Positions 1 through 5,163 of a DNA stretch of 5,374 nt are shown piece after piece (position 1 is the stretch's first letter; the number at the start of each line of letters is the position of its first letter). The stretch is from Fibrobacteres bacterium CG2_30_45_31 (GTDB lineage: Bacteria; Fibrobacterota; Fibrobacteria; Fibrobacterales; Fibrobacteraceae): contig MNYL01000042.1 in the NCBI GenBank assembly GCA_001873075.1, forward strand, positions 1-5,374, in the 5' to 3' direction. Made by a program: the position numbers and the translations under genes. The notes under the pieces are model-generated. The model saw nothing but the letters and a program-made list of their open reading frames with translations, had not been told where the DNA came from and ran no database searches.

Positions 1-581
1 CAAAACTCGCGCTTAAGAAAATGCGGGATCGAAACCTGCTTGCTGTGGGTGACCAGGCGGAATTTTTTGCGAGCATTAGTTTTATTGCGAGGCGTTATGT
101 GCAACGAAGATTTGATGTGGATATTCTGGATGCAACACTTTCTCAGTTGAAAAAACGCATGGCCCATGTGGTCGGTTTGCAACAGGCTTATAAGGAATCG
201 GTGGTGTCGCTTGAGGAAGAGACAGAACCCGTAAAATTTGCAAAGATGAAATTAAACGTTGATCGGTGCGATTTCTGGAATGATTGGATTGATCGATTGC
301 TGGACGATACACGCCCTCTCCCTGAAGAAGATAAGAATAAGGACGGTAAGAATTCCAAAGAAGGAAAAGACGCCCCGCAGTATAAACAAAAAAAGAAAGA
401 GAACCAAGACCAAGATTTCGAGCCATCGGGAAAAAAAGAGCCCCACAAAAATCATGTTGATTTTGAGAGTCCTCATATGAATGCCGATGATGGTGGCGGG
501 CTTCGAAAAAAAGAGGATGCAAAGATTATTGATGCCGTGATAGTTGATTCGGATAAGGCTTCGTCTAAAGGAGGCCTGTGA
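1..581 (+). CDS. C-terminal part of a Bat-operon membrane protein (DUF4381/BatD C-terminal-like), 5' truncated
   Basis: The reading frame is open to the left edge (first full codon at position 3), so the gene starts outside the window; the ATG at 21 is probably internal. The visible protein has a helical segment with GDQAEFF (48-68), ARRYVQRRF (87-113) and, further on, PVKFAK (228-245). From knowledge of the families, the order 'G-D-x-x-x-F(Y/F) ... RRY(L/V)xxRF ... VKFA' is typical of the cytoplasmic C-terminal domain of DUF4381-type proteins and some BatD proteins encoded beside batA. From about 306 on, the protein becomes a charged, probably disordered Lys/Glu/Asp/Gln tail with one NQDQ motif (402-413). 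No membrane segment is visible; in this family it would lie in the missing N-terminal part. The stop codon TGA shares its last base with the batA ATG, so the gene belongs to the bat operon. The family call is by motif only; BatD and DUF4381 cannot be told apart from this fragment. Confidence 0.7.
   Translation, partial: KLALKKMRDRNLLAVGDQAEFFASISFIARRYVQRRFDVDILDATLSQLKKRMAHVVGLQQAYKESVVSLEEETEPVKFAKMKLNVDRCDFWNDWIDRLLDDTRPLPEEDKNKDGKNSKEGKDAPQYKQKKKENQDQDFEPSGKKEPHKNHVDFESPHMNADDGGGLRKKEDAKIIDAVIVDSDKASSKGGL
567..574 (+). promoter_or_regulatory. Strong Shine-Dalgarno site for batA
   Basis: AAAGGAGG lies inside the last codons of the preceding gene. It leaves 6 bases to the ATG at 581 but only 3 to the alternative GTG at 578, so it favours ATG 581 as the batA start. 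It is the strongest ribosome binding site among the bat genes in the window. Confidence 0.75.
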
Positions 582-1675
582 TGGATTTTTTAGGCTTTCA
601 TTTTCAGAATCCAGAAGCCTTTTTCTTGTTGTTTTTGGTTCCTTTCCTGATCTTTGATTATTGGTGGAGTCAGCGGAAACGCAAGAGTACCATTAAATTT
701 CCCGCACTGGCACTCGCGCGCAAAGCGAGGCCGAGCTGGACCATGCGTTTACGTCATATAGTTCCCGCGCTTCGCATTGCGGCACTCTGTTGTTTTGTGG
801 TGGCGCTTTCCCGGCCTCAGAATGCGACGGAAGTGGAATATACGTCAACGGATGGTGTAGATATTATGCTGGCGTTGGATGTGTCTGGTTCCATGGGCAT
901 TCTGGATATGCTGACGCCTTCGGAGCGAGTAAAGCTGGGCGTGATGAATGCGGAACGTGTTTTGAAAACGGGTGAGTTTTGGAATTACAGTCGTTTGGGT
1001 TATGCTAAAATTGTGATTTCTGATTTTATTCAGAAGCGCAAGAGCGACCGCATTGGGCTTTCTGTATTTGCGGGGCGTTCTTTTACGCAATGTCCTTTAA
1101 CGCTCGACTACGGATCCCTTTTGGAAATTCTGGGTGCGGTGAATGATTCGACGGCTCCTGGGAACGGCACTGCTATTGGCGATGGGTTGATGACGTCCCT
1201 TGCCCGATTGGAAAAATCAGAGGCGAAGTCGCGGATTGTGATTTTGTTGACCGATGGTCGCGATAATGCCTCTCTTGTGCCACCGCTCCATGCTGCGGAA
1301 GTGGCGAAAGCTCTCGGGGTTAAAGTGTATACGGTGGGCGTGGGAAAAAAGAACGGCTCTGTTCTCGCTTTTCAGCAGAATCCGTGGACGGGCGAGATTT
1401 CATGGGGTGAACGTGAGATTACTCCAGAAGAAGGCATTGATGAAAATGTGCTGAAACAAATTTCGACGATGACGGGAGGAAAATTCTACCGCGCCGAGAA
1501 TAAAGAGGACCTGGAAGAAATTTACGCGAACATTGATAAATTGGAAAAAACCGAGATTCAGACGATTGCTTATGCTCGCTATGCAGAGAAGTTTTATCCA
1601 TGGCTTGTGGCGGGAGCGTTACTCTTGCTTTTGGAACTTATTTTGGCCAATACGCGCTTTGTGAGGATTCCATGA
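581..1675 (+). CDS. batA: BatA-type VWA domain inner-membrane protein
   Basis: A 364-residue protein of the BatA family, close to the usual length. It has an N-terminal hydrophobic segment (about 13-29), a second at about 60-77 ending in SRPQ, a VWA domain (about 91-300) and a C-terminal membrane segment (about 340-357). The metal-binding MIDAS residues are complete: D100-V-S102-G-S104, T197 in GNGTAIGDG, and D225 in LLTDGRDN. The domain should therefore bind a divalent metal and face the periplasm between membrane anchors. BatA proteins work with BatB and usually with an upstream MoxR ATPase in envelope or stress-tolerance functions; the exact role is unsettled. Compared with its neighbour BatB there are about 24 extra residues between the DxSxS loop and helix 1 (about 111-134). 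The start is ATG 581 rather than GTG 578, because of the Shine-Dalgarno spacing. It overlaps the previous stop by one base and the next gene by four (ATGA at 1672-1675). Confidence 0.93.
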   Translation: MDFLGFHFQNPEAFFLLFLVPFLIFDYWWSQRKRKSTIKFPALALARKARPSWTMRLRHIVPALRIAALCCFVVALSRPQNATEVEYTSTDGVDIMLALDVSGSMGILDMLTPSERVKLGVMNAERVLKTGEFWNYSRLGYAKIVISDFIQKRKSDRIGLSVFAGRSFTQCPLTLDYGSLLEILGAVNDSTAPGNGTAIGDGLMTSLARLEKSEAKSRIVILLTDGRDNASLVPPLHAAEVAKALGVKVYTVGVGKKNGSVLAFQQNPWTGEISWGEREITPEEGIDENVLKQISTMTGGKFYRAENKEDLEEIYANIDKLEKTEIQTIAYARYAEKFYPWLVAGALLLLLELILANTRFVRIP

Positions 1676-2700
1676 GATTTGCTGAAATTCAATTTTTATG
1701 GGGATTGTTTACCCTGCCTTTGTTCGCGATGCTTTTTGTGTATGCGGGTTATCGTCGTAAGAAATTAGCGGCAAGGTTTGCTTCTCTTCCCATGCTTCCG
1801 AAGATTGCGACATCGCTTTCGCCTTGGCGCCGTAGAACCAAGATGTGCCTTTTGTTGTTGGCGATAGCGTTCTTGTTTGTGGCTTTGGCGCGCCCTCAGT
1901 GGGGACGCAAAATGGAGCACATCGAACGCCGCGGTCTCGATCTGGTGCTTGCCCAGGATATTTCGCTTTCGATGCTCGCAGAGGATATAAAACCGAATCG
2001 ATTGGTGCGTTCCCGGCATGAAATTTCGGCGTTTTTAGAAACGCTCACGGGAGACCGAGTGGGCCTCGTGGCCTTTTCAGGAGAGGCACAGACGATGGTG
2101 CCTTTGACTCTTGATTATGGCACGGTGCAGATGATGTTGAAGGAATTGAGTCCGGGTTGGTTGATGCCTGGGACGGATTTATCAGCAGCAATCAATAAAG
2201 GTTTGCAAATATTCAAGCGTTCTAAAGTACCGAGCCAATATTCGGTGATGATTCTCATGACCGATGGTGAAGAACAGGATGCAAAAGCAATAGAAGCGGC
2301 GAAGGTGGCTGCGGAACAGGGCGTGCGCATTTATACCGTGGGCATAGGATTCCGAGAAGGGGTGCCGATTCCCATGCCTTCAGAGAATGGGGACGTCACC
2401 TACCATAAGGATCGTTTTGGGAATATTGTGACTACGCGTTTAGAAGAATCGACATTACAGGAAATAGCCTCTATCACGGGAGGACGTTACTATTACGCGA
2501 ATCCTGGGGAGTTCCAGTTACAGAAAGTTCTTTCAGAAATAGCGACGCTGGAAAAGAAGGATAATTCTTCGAATCAGTTGGAAAACTATCAGGATCATTA
2601 TCAGGTATTTTTAGCAATTGCAATGATTCTTTTGCTTGCTGAGGCGATGATTTCGGAACGTGGTCGCTTGCACAAAAAAGAAAACGGAAGATTTAGCTGA
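1672..2700 (+). CDS. batB: BatB-type VWA domain inner-membrane protein
   Basis: A 342-residue BatB-family protein starting at ATG 1672, in the ATGA overlap with batA and preceded by GAGGA at 1663-1667. The open frame extends back to an alternative start at 1600, but that would run deep into batA, and MRFAEIQFLWG at 1672 fits the family's N-terminus. Features in order are a membrane segment (about 8-25), a second (about 58-74) ending in ALARPQWG, the VWA domain (about 88-300) and a C-terminal membrane segment (about 312-327) followed by a basic tail. MIDAS residues are intact: D96-I-S98-L-S100, T168 in PGTDL, and D198 in MTDGEE. The short MLAEDIKPNRL stretch after the DxSxS loop is the usual Bat arrangement, unlike the enlarged loop in BatA. 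It probably assembles with BatA in the inner membrane, with both VWA domains in the periplasm. Confidence in the family is high; the biological role is inferred. Confidence 0.93.
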   Translation: MRFAEIQFLWGLFTLPLFAMLFVYAGYRRKKLAARFASLPMLPKIATSLSPWRRRTKMCLLLLAIAFLFVALARPQWGRKMEHIERRGLDLVLAQDISLSMLAEDIKPNRLVRSRHEISAFLETLTGDRVGLVAFSGEAQTMVPLTLDYGTVQMMLKELSPGWLMPGTDLSAAINKGLQIFKRSKVPSQYSVMILMTDGEEQDAKAIEAAKVAAEQGVRIYTVGIGFREGVPIPMPSENGDVTYHKDRFGNIVTTRLEESTLQEIASITGGRYYYANPGEFQLQKVLSEIATLEKKDNSSNQLENYQDHYQVFLAIAMILLLAEAMISERGRLHKKENGRFS

Positions 2701-2708
2701 GTGTCAAT

Positions 2709-3455
2709 ATGAAAAAGTGTTATCGATTATTAGGGCTTATTTTGGTGCTTGCGCTCACTGTGGCGGCCCGTCCCATTAATGATGGAAATAAACTTTTTGC
2801 GAAGGGCGACTATGCAGGCGCGCTCAAAAAGTATATGGATGCGCGGAAAGATGAACCCACCAACCCCTTGTTGTTTTACAACATTGGTACTTGTCAGTAC
2901 AAGCTGGGAAATTTTGCGGAGGCGAAGGCAGAGTTAGAAAGTGCGGTGCGGATGCCCGATTCCGCATTGGCTTCTAAGGCGGCCTATAATTTGGCCAATA
3001 CTTACTTTCGTCTGGGAGAAAAAGCGTCCGAGCCTTCTGAACGTATTGCTGCCTGGCGCGAATCTGTGGGATATCTCAAAAAAGCGATTGATCTCAATTC
3101 CGACTTTGAAAATGCGAAACGCAATGTGGAGATTGTCCAACGTAAGTTGAAAGAGGAATTGGACAAACAGAAAGAAGAAAAGAAAAAAGATCCGGAAAAA
3201 AATCAGGATCAGAAACAACCGAAGTTAAGTGAAAAAGCGAAGCAAATATTAGCGCGGGCGTTGCAGATGGCGAAAGAAGGCAAATACAATCCGGCAAAGG
3301 CTCTTTTGGAAAATACCATTGCTGAAGATTCCACGGCGGGACAGTTGAGTCCTTATGTGCAACGTATTGATGATGTGATCGAAATTAAAGCAGGACGTAA
3401 GCCAAAATCTAAAGTAGATGCTTCCAATACGGATAATGACTTGGGGGTAATTTAA
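2709..3455 (+). CDS. batC: BatC-like exported TPR protein
   Basis: A 248-residue protein with a signal peptide (basic MKKCYR, hydrophobic 7-19, likely cleavage near A19-A20), so it is probably periplasmic. Tetratricopeptide repeats follow at about 22-50 (GNKLFAKGDYAGALKKYMDA), 54-85 (FYNIGTCQYKLGNFAEAKAE) and 90-130 (AYNLANTYFRLG ... AIDLN). A Lys/Glu-rich linker (about 146-172) holds NQDQ, and a further helical hairpin resembling a degenerate TPR spans about 174-207. The tail after 227 is polar. In Bat operons the TPR proteins encoded after batB are thought to provide protein-protein contacts with the VWA proteins. There is an 8-base gap after batB and only a weak GAG (2699-2701) as ribosome site, so translation may depend on ribosomes arriving from batB. 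The stop overlaps the next ATG by one base (TAATG). Cys4 lies before the hydrophobic core of the signal and is not a lipobox cysteine. Confidence 0.85.
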   Translation: MKKCYRLLGLILVLALTVAARPINDGNKLFAKGDYAGALKKYMDARKDEPTNPLLFYNIGTCQYKLGNFAEAKAELESAVRMPDSALASKAAYNLANTYFRLGEKASEPSERIAAWRESVGYLKKAIDLNSDFENAKRNVEIVQRKLKEELDKQKEEKKKDPEKNQDQKQPKLSEKAKQILARALQMAKEGKYNPAKALLENTIAEDSTAGQLSPYVQRIDDVIEIKAGRKPKSKVDASNTDNDLGVI

Positions 3456-4060
3456 TGAGCACATTTACCAAATTTTTAGTGGTAGTTTTGGCTTTGTTTG
3501 TCTCTGTTTCTTTTGCGGCACCCAAATCTCCAAATGCCTATTATAGCGATGCTGCGTTCCAGTATATTGAGAGTCGATTGCCTACCGCAGAGATCACCTG
3601 CAAAGAGGGCCTCTCTTATTATCCGAGTGATTCCAAGTTGCAAATGCTTCTCGATAGAATCCAGGAAGCTAAGGACGAGCAGAAGAATCAGAATAAGAAA
3701 GATAATCAAGACCAAAATAAAGACAAGAATAAGGATCAAAAGCAAGATCAAAATAAAGATCAGCAACAAAATCAGGATCAGAACCAAGACCAGAATAAAG
3801 ATAAGGATCAAAATAAGGATCAGGACAAAAATCAGGACCAGAAACAAGATCCGAATCAACAACAAGGTTCTAGTTCCAGCCAAGGTTCACCGAAGTCTTC
3901 TAATAGCGAGGCCCAAAATGAGCCGCCTCAGCAGTTGCCTCCAGGGGCGTTGAATCCGGAGCAGGCATCTCAGTTGCTTAAGGACTTTGATGAGCAGAAT
4001 GGAGAACGGAAGCCATGGAAACCAGTGCGTGGGACTGTGCGTCCTGAAAAAGACTGGTAA
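3455..4060 (+). CDS. Second exported TPR-like protein of the bat operon with Asn/Lys/Asp/Gln linker
   Basis: A 201-residue protein with a clear signal peptide (hydrophobic 7-20, likely cleavage near A21-A22). Residues 28-73 form one short TPR-like helix pair (AAFQYIESRLPTAEITCKEG, then YPSDSKLQMLLDRIQEA). Residues 75-137 are built almost only from N, K, D, Q and E, including four NQDQ and several NKD units. A Ser/Gly/Pro stretch follows (138-165), then a conserved-looking tail: LNPEQASQLLKDFDEQNGER (166-185) and a short end with W188 and terminal W201. From family knowledge, BatC/BatE-type proteins often have a TPR part, a Gln/Lys-rich spacer and a C-terminal helix of the form 'xxAxxLLxxxxxxE'. 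I therefore read this as a BatC/BatE relative, but the exact subfamily is not certain. GGGGG (3443-3447) with 7 bases to the ATG is a usable ribosome site, and the start overlaps the batC stop by one base. It is the last clear gene of the operon. Confidence 0.82.
   Translation: MSTFTKFLVVVLALFVSVSFAAPKSPNAYYSDAAFQYIESRLPTAEITCKEGLSYYPSDSKLQMLLDRIQEAKDEQKNQNKKDNQDQNKDKNKDQKQDQNKDQQQNQDQNQDQNKDKDQNKDQDKNQDQKQDPNQQQGSSSSQGSPKSSNSEAQNEPPQQLPPGALNPEQASQLLKDFDEQNGERKPWKPVRGTVRPEKDW
3677..3865 (+). repeat. In-frame low-complexity tract encoding N/K/D/Q tetrapeptide-like units
   Basis: About 190 bases made of AAT/AAC, AAG/AAA, GAT/GAC and CAA/CAG codons, giving units such as NQDQ, NKDQ and NKDK. Codons for the same amino acid alternate along the tract, so it is an imperfect, diverged repeat and not a fresh slippage product. 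Every codon used here reads as a sense codon on the reverse strand (ATT, CTT, ATC, CTG and similar), which explains the long hydrophobic antisense open frame. Confidence 0.85.
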
Positions 4061-4190
4061 ATTTGTTTATGAACTCCGATTGTGTTTAAAATTCGTTTTC
4101 TATACAAAGACGTTGATTGCTGTTAGGAAATGCTGTCGGCTTTGAAAAGACCTTCATCAGATTAGCCTTATGGAGGTTTGAGGCGGTGAT
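4061..4190. other. Intergenic stretch after the bat operon, no clear gene
   Basis: There is no hairpin followed by a T-run right after the stop at 4060, so the bat transcript probably continues to the terminator near 4325-4355. A TATACA hexamer (4101-4106) with TTGTGT 15 bases upstream is a poor promoter candidate. A three-codon ORF (ATG GAG GTT TGA, 4170-4181) lies in the same frame as, and ends 9 bases before, the small ORF at 4191. Nothing else is recognised here. Confidence 0.5.
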
Positions 4191-4325
4191 ATGCCAAAAC
4201 AGTACACTATTTTTCATTCTCGCAAAACAATTTTTAAAACTGTTCATCCACGAGAGTTAAAATCCCGAGAGTTGTATTTTCAACTTCGCTGTGATTGTAC
4301 CAAGAGTGATGTGAATTTTGAATGA
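4191..4325 (+). CDS. Candidate small gene, 44 residues, unknown function
   Basis: ATG at 4191 is preceded by AGGCGG (4181-4186), a near-consensus ribosome site with 4 bases of spacing, and an in-frame stop (4179-4181) sits just upstream, so this start is the only sensible one. The protein begins MPKQYTIFHSRKTIFKTVHP, is basic through most of its length, repeats the triplet REL (residues 21-23 and 26-28), has a CDC pair (C34, C36) and ends in an acidic segment. No signal peptide or membrane segment is visible, so it would be cytoplasmic. The stop codon TGA (4323-4325) runs directly into a terminator-like hairpin, the expected layout for the last gene of a transcript. It could be co-transcribed as the tail of the bat operon or have its own promoter. 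I do not recognise the family. A chance ORF of this length is possible, hence the modest confidence. Confidence 0.4.
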   Translation: MPKQYTIFHSRKTIFKTVHPRELKSRELYFQLRCDCTKSDVNFE

Positions 4326-4355
4326 ATGTCCACATGAGTGGGACATTTTCTATTT
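4325..4355 (+). terminator. Likely intrinsic terminator for the plus-strand transcript
   Basis: Left arm AATGTCCAC (4325-4333), loop ATGA (4334-4337), right arm GTGGGACATT (4338-4347): nine base pairs with one bulged G on the right arm. It is followed by TTCTATTTG, a moderately T-rich tract. It is the first such structure downstream of the bat genes and overlaps the stop codon of the small ORF by one base. The bulge and interrupted T tract make it a medium-strength candidate. Confidence 0.55.
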
Positions 4356-4398
4356 GTTGTTATTTGAAGTTGAGTATTCAATTAGATACGCGTGGGCC

Positions 4399-4431
4399 AA
4401 ATAAAAAAGACGTCTGTTCTTCAGAAGCCTT
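4399..4431 (-). terminator. Likely intrinsic terminator for the nadA/outer-membrane protein transcript
   Basis: Read on the minus strand: AAGGCTTCTG (4431-4422), loop AAGAA (4421-4417), CAGACGTCTT (4416-4407). This pairs over ten positions with one G-U and one mismatch, followed by TTTTATTT (4406-4399). It lies 36 bases past the stop codon at 4468, the usual place. The G-U pair exists only in the minus-strand RNA, and the T tract is on that side, so it is directional for this operon. Confidence 0.6.
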
Positions 4432-4467
4432 AGAATACCGTTAGTTTGTCGAAAATGATTTTGACGC

Positions 4468-5148
4468 TTAGAACTGGTAAAAAAGTTTCATTCCAAGTTC
4501 ACCAAAATGCTGATATAAGGATTTATCCAGCGAACAAAATCCATTATCGGGAGTAGAGACACTTCCAAAAGAAAGAAGCCGATATCGCAAGGCCAGATCT
4601 ACACCAATATTATCCGTTACAAGATAATGAATGGTGAAAGAAGGAGCGATGCCGTTTCCGCTATGGATGGCGTTGCCTATTTCTTCGTTGCCATACGGGT
4701 CATGGCCAATAACAGATCCTTTAACCTCTAAGCGGGCGAATGAATAAGCAAGACCTAGAGCTAACTGAAATCTCTCTGGCCAGAAAAAATTGTAGCGGTA
4801 TTCTACGGAGGCTCTCCAATAATTGGCATCTTTTTCTGTGGCGAAGGTGGTGTCTTCTGCATAACCCACAGAGGGTTTCCACATACCAAAGGAAACGGCA
4901 ATCGTATGCTGATTAATATTGGCCCCAATTTCAATATTGGGAATCAAAAAGGTACTCAGATTGGGGATGTAGACTCTTTCTTTAGCATCTTCGTCATCGT
5001 TGGTTTCAACGTAACCTTTACCATCCATGTCCCCTTGAGTAAAAGAGGCGTCCAATCCTAAGGCAATGTAATGGGATCGCACAATGTGTGGTCCACTGGC
5101 AAAAGAGAGAGAGGCGAGTGCGAGAACCCAAAGGGGCATTTTTTTCAT
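4468..5148 (-). CDS. Small outer-membrane beta-barrel protein, function unknown
   Basis: A 226-residue protein with a signal peptide (MKKM, hydrophobic 5-16, likely cleavage after A17 in SFA-SG). The mature part is a series of short amphipathic strands with alternating hydrophobic and polar residues, for example HYIALGLDASF (26-36), FLIPNIEIGANI (67-78), HTIAVSFGMW (81-90), YWRASVEYRYNFF (110-122) and FQLALGLAYSFARLEV (127-142). It ends in GMKLFYQF with a C-terminal Phe, the classic signal for insertion of outer-membrane proteins by the BAM machinery. Length and strand number suggest an eight-stranded or similar small barrel, as in the OmpA/OmpW-like folds, but no specific family is recognised. 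Residues 40-54 form a polar, acidic loop (D/G/N/E rich), likely surface exposed. The start is ATG 5148, with AGGA 8 bases upstream; a second ATG three codons on would remove the basic KK. It follows nadA by 15 bases and is probably co-transcribed with it. Confidence 0.8.
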   Translation of the reverse strand: MKKMPLWVLALASLSFASGPHIVRSHYIALGLDASFTQGDMDGKGYVETNDDEDAKERVYIPNLSTFLIPNIEIGANINQHTIAVSFGMWKPSVGYAEDTTFATEKDANYWRASVEYRYNFFWPERFQLALGLAYSFARLEVKGSVIGHDPYGNEEIGNAIHSGNGIAPSFTIHYLVTDNIGVDLALRYRLLSFGSVSTPDNGFCSLDKSLYQHFGELGMKLFYQF

Positions 5149-5163
5149 GGAAAATTTCCTTGG

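Noticed and set aside
82..522. Minus-strand open frames opposite the first gene
   Set aside because: They are shadows of a Lys/Glu-rich coding sequence; the plus frame has the RRF/VKFA family signature and couples directly to batA.
1600..1671. Upstream extension of batB to an alternative start at 1600
   Set aside because: It would overlap batA by 76 bases. The ATG at 1672 has a GAGGA site, the standard ATGA overlap and the expected N-terminal membrane segment.
3476..3883. Long minus-strand open frame, 135 codons, almost all Ile/Leu/Val in its centre
   Set aside because: It is the reverse complement of the N/K/D/Q codon tract, whose codons never make a stop on the other strand. Its sequence is meaningless hydrophobic repeat and it lies inside a well-supported gene.
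3498..3953. Plus-strand frame of 151 codons rich in Arg/Ile/Lys
   Set aside because: A frame-shifted reading of the same repeat tract (RIRIKIK pattern), with no ribosome site and full overlap with the real gene.
4034..4050. Small hairpin GGAC - TGTGC - GTCC near the end of the last TPR-like gene
   Set aside because: Four base pairs inside coding sequence, followed by GAAAAAG and not a T tract; not a terminator.
4080..4106. Possible sigma-70-like promoter TTGTGT - 15 bases - TATACA before the small ORF
   Set aside because: Only half of the -35 matches and the spacer is short, in an AT-rich region where such matches are common; not enough to call.
4251..4273. Direct repeat CGAGAGTT twice, 15 bases apart
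   Set aside because: Only 8 bases long and in phase with the codons of the small ORF (encoding the REL repeat), so it is explained by the peptide; no sign of an operator or mobile-element end.
4408..4415. Perfect palindrome AGACGTCT as a possible operator
   Set aside because: It is part of the better-supported minus-strand terminator stem.
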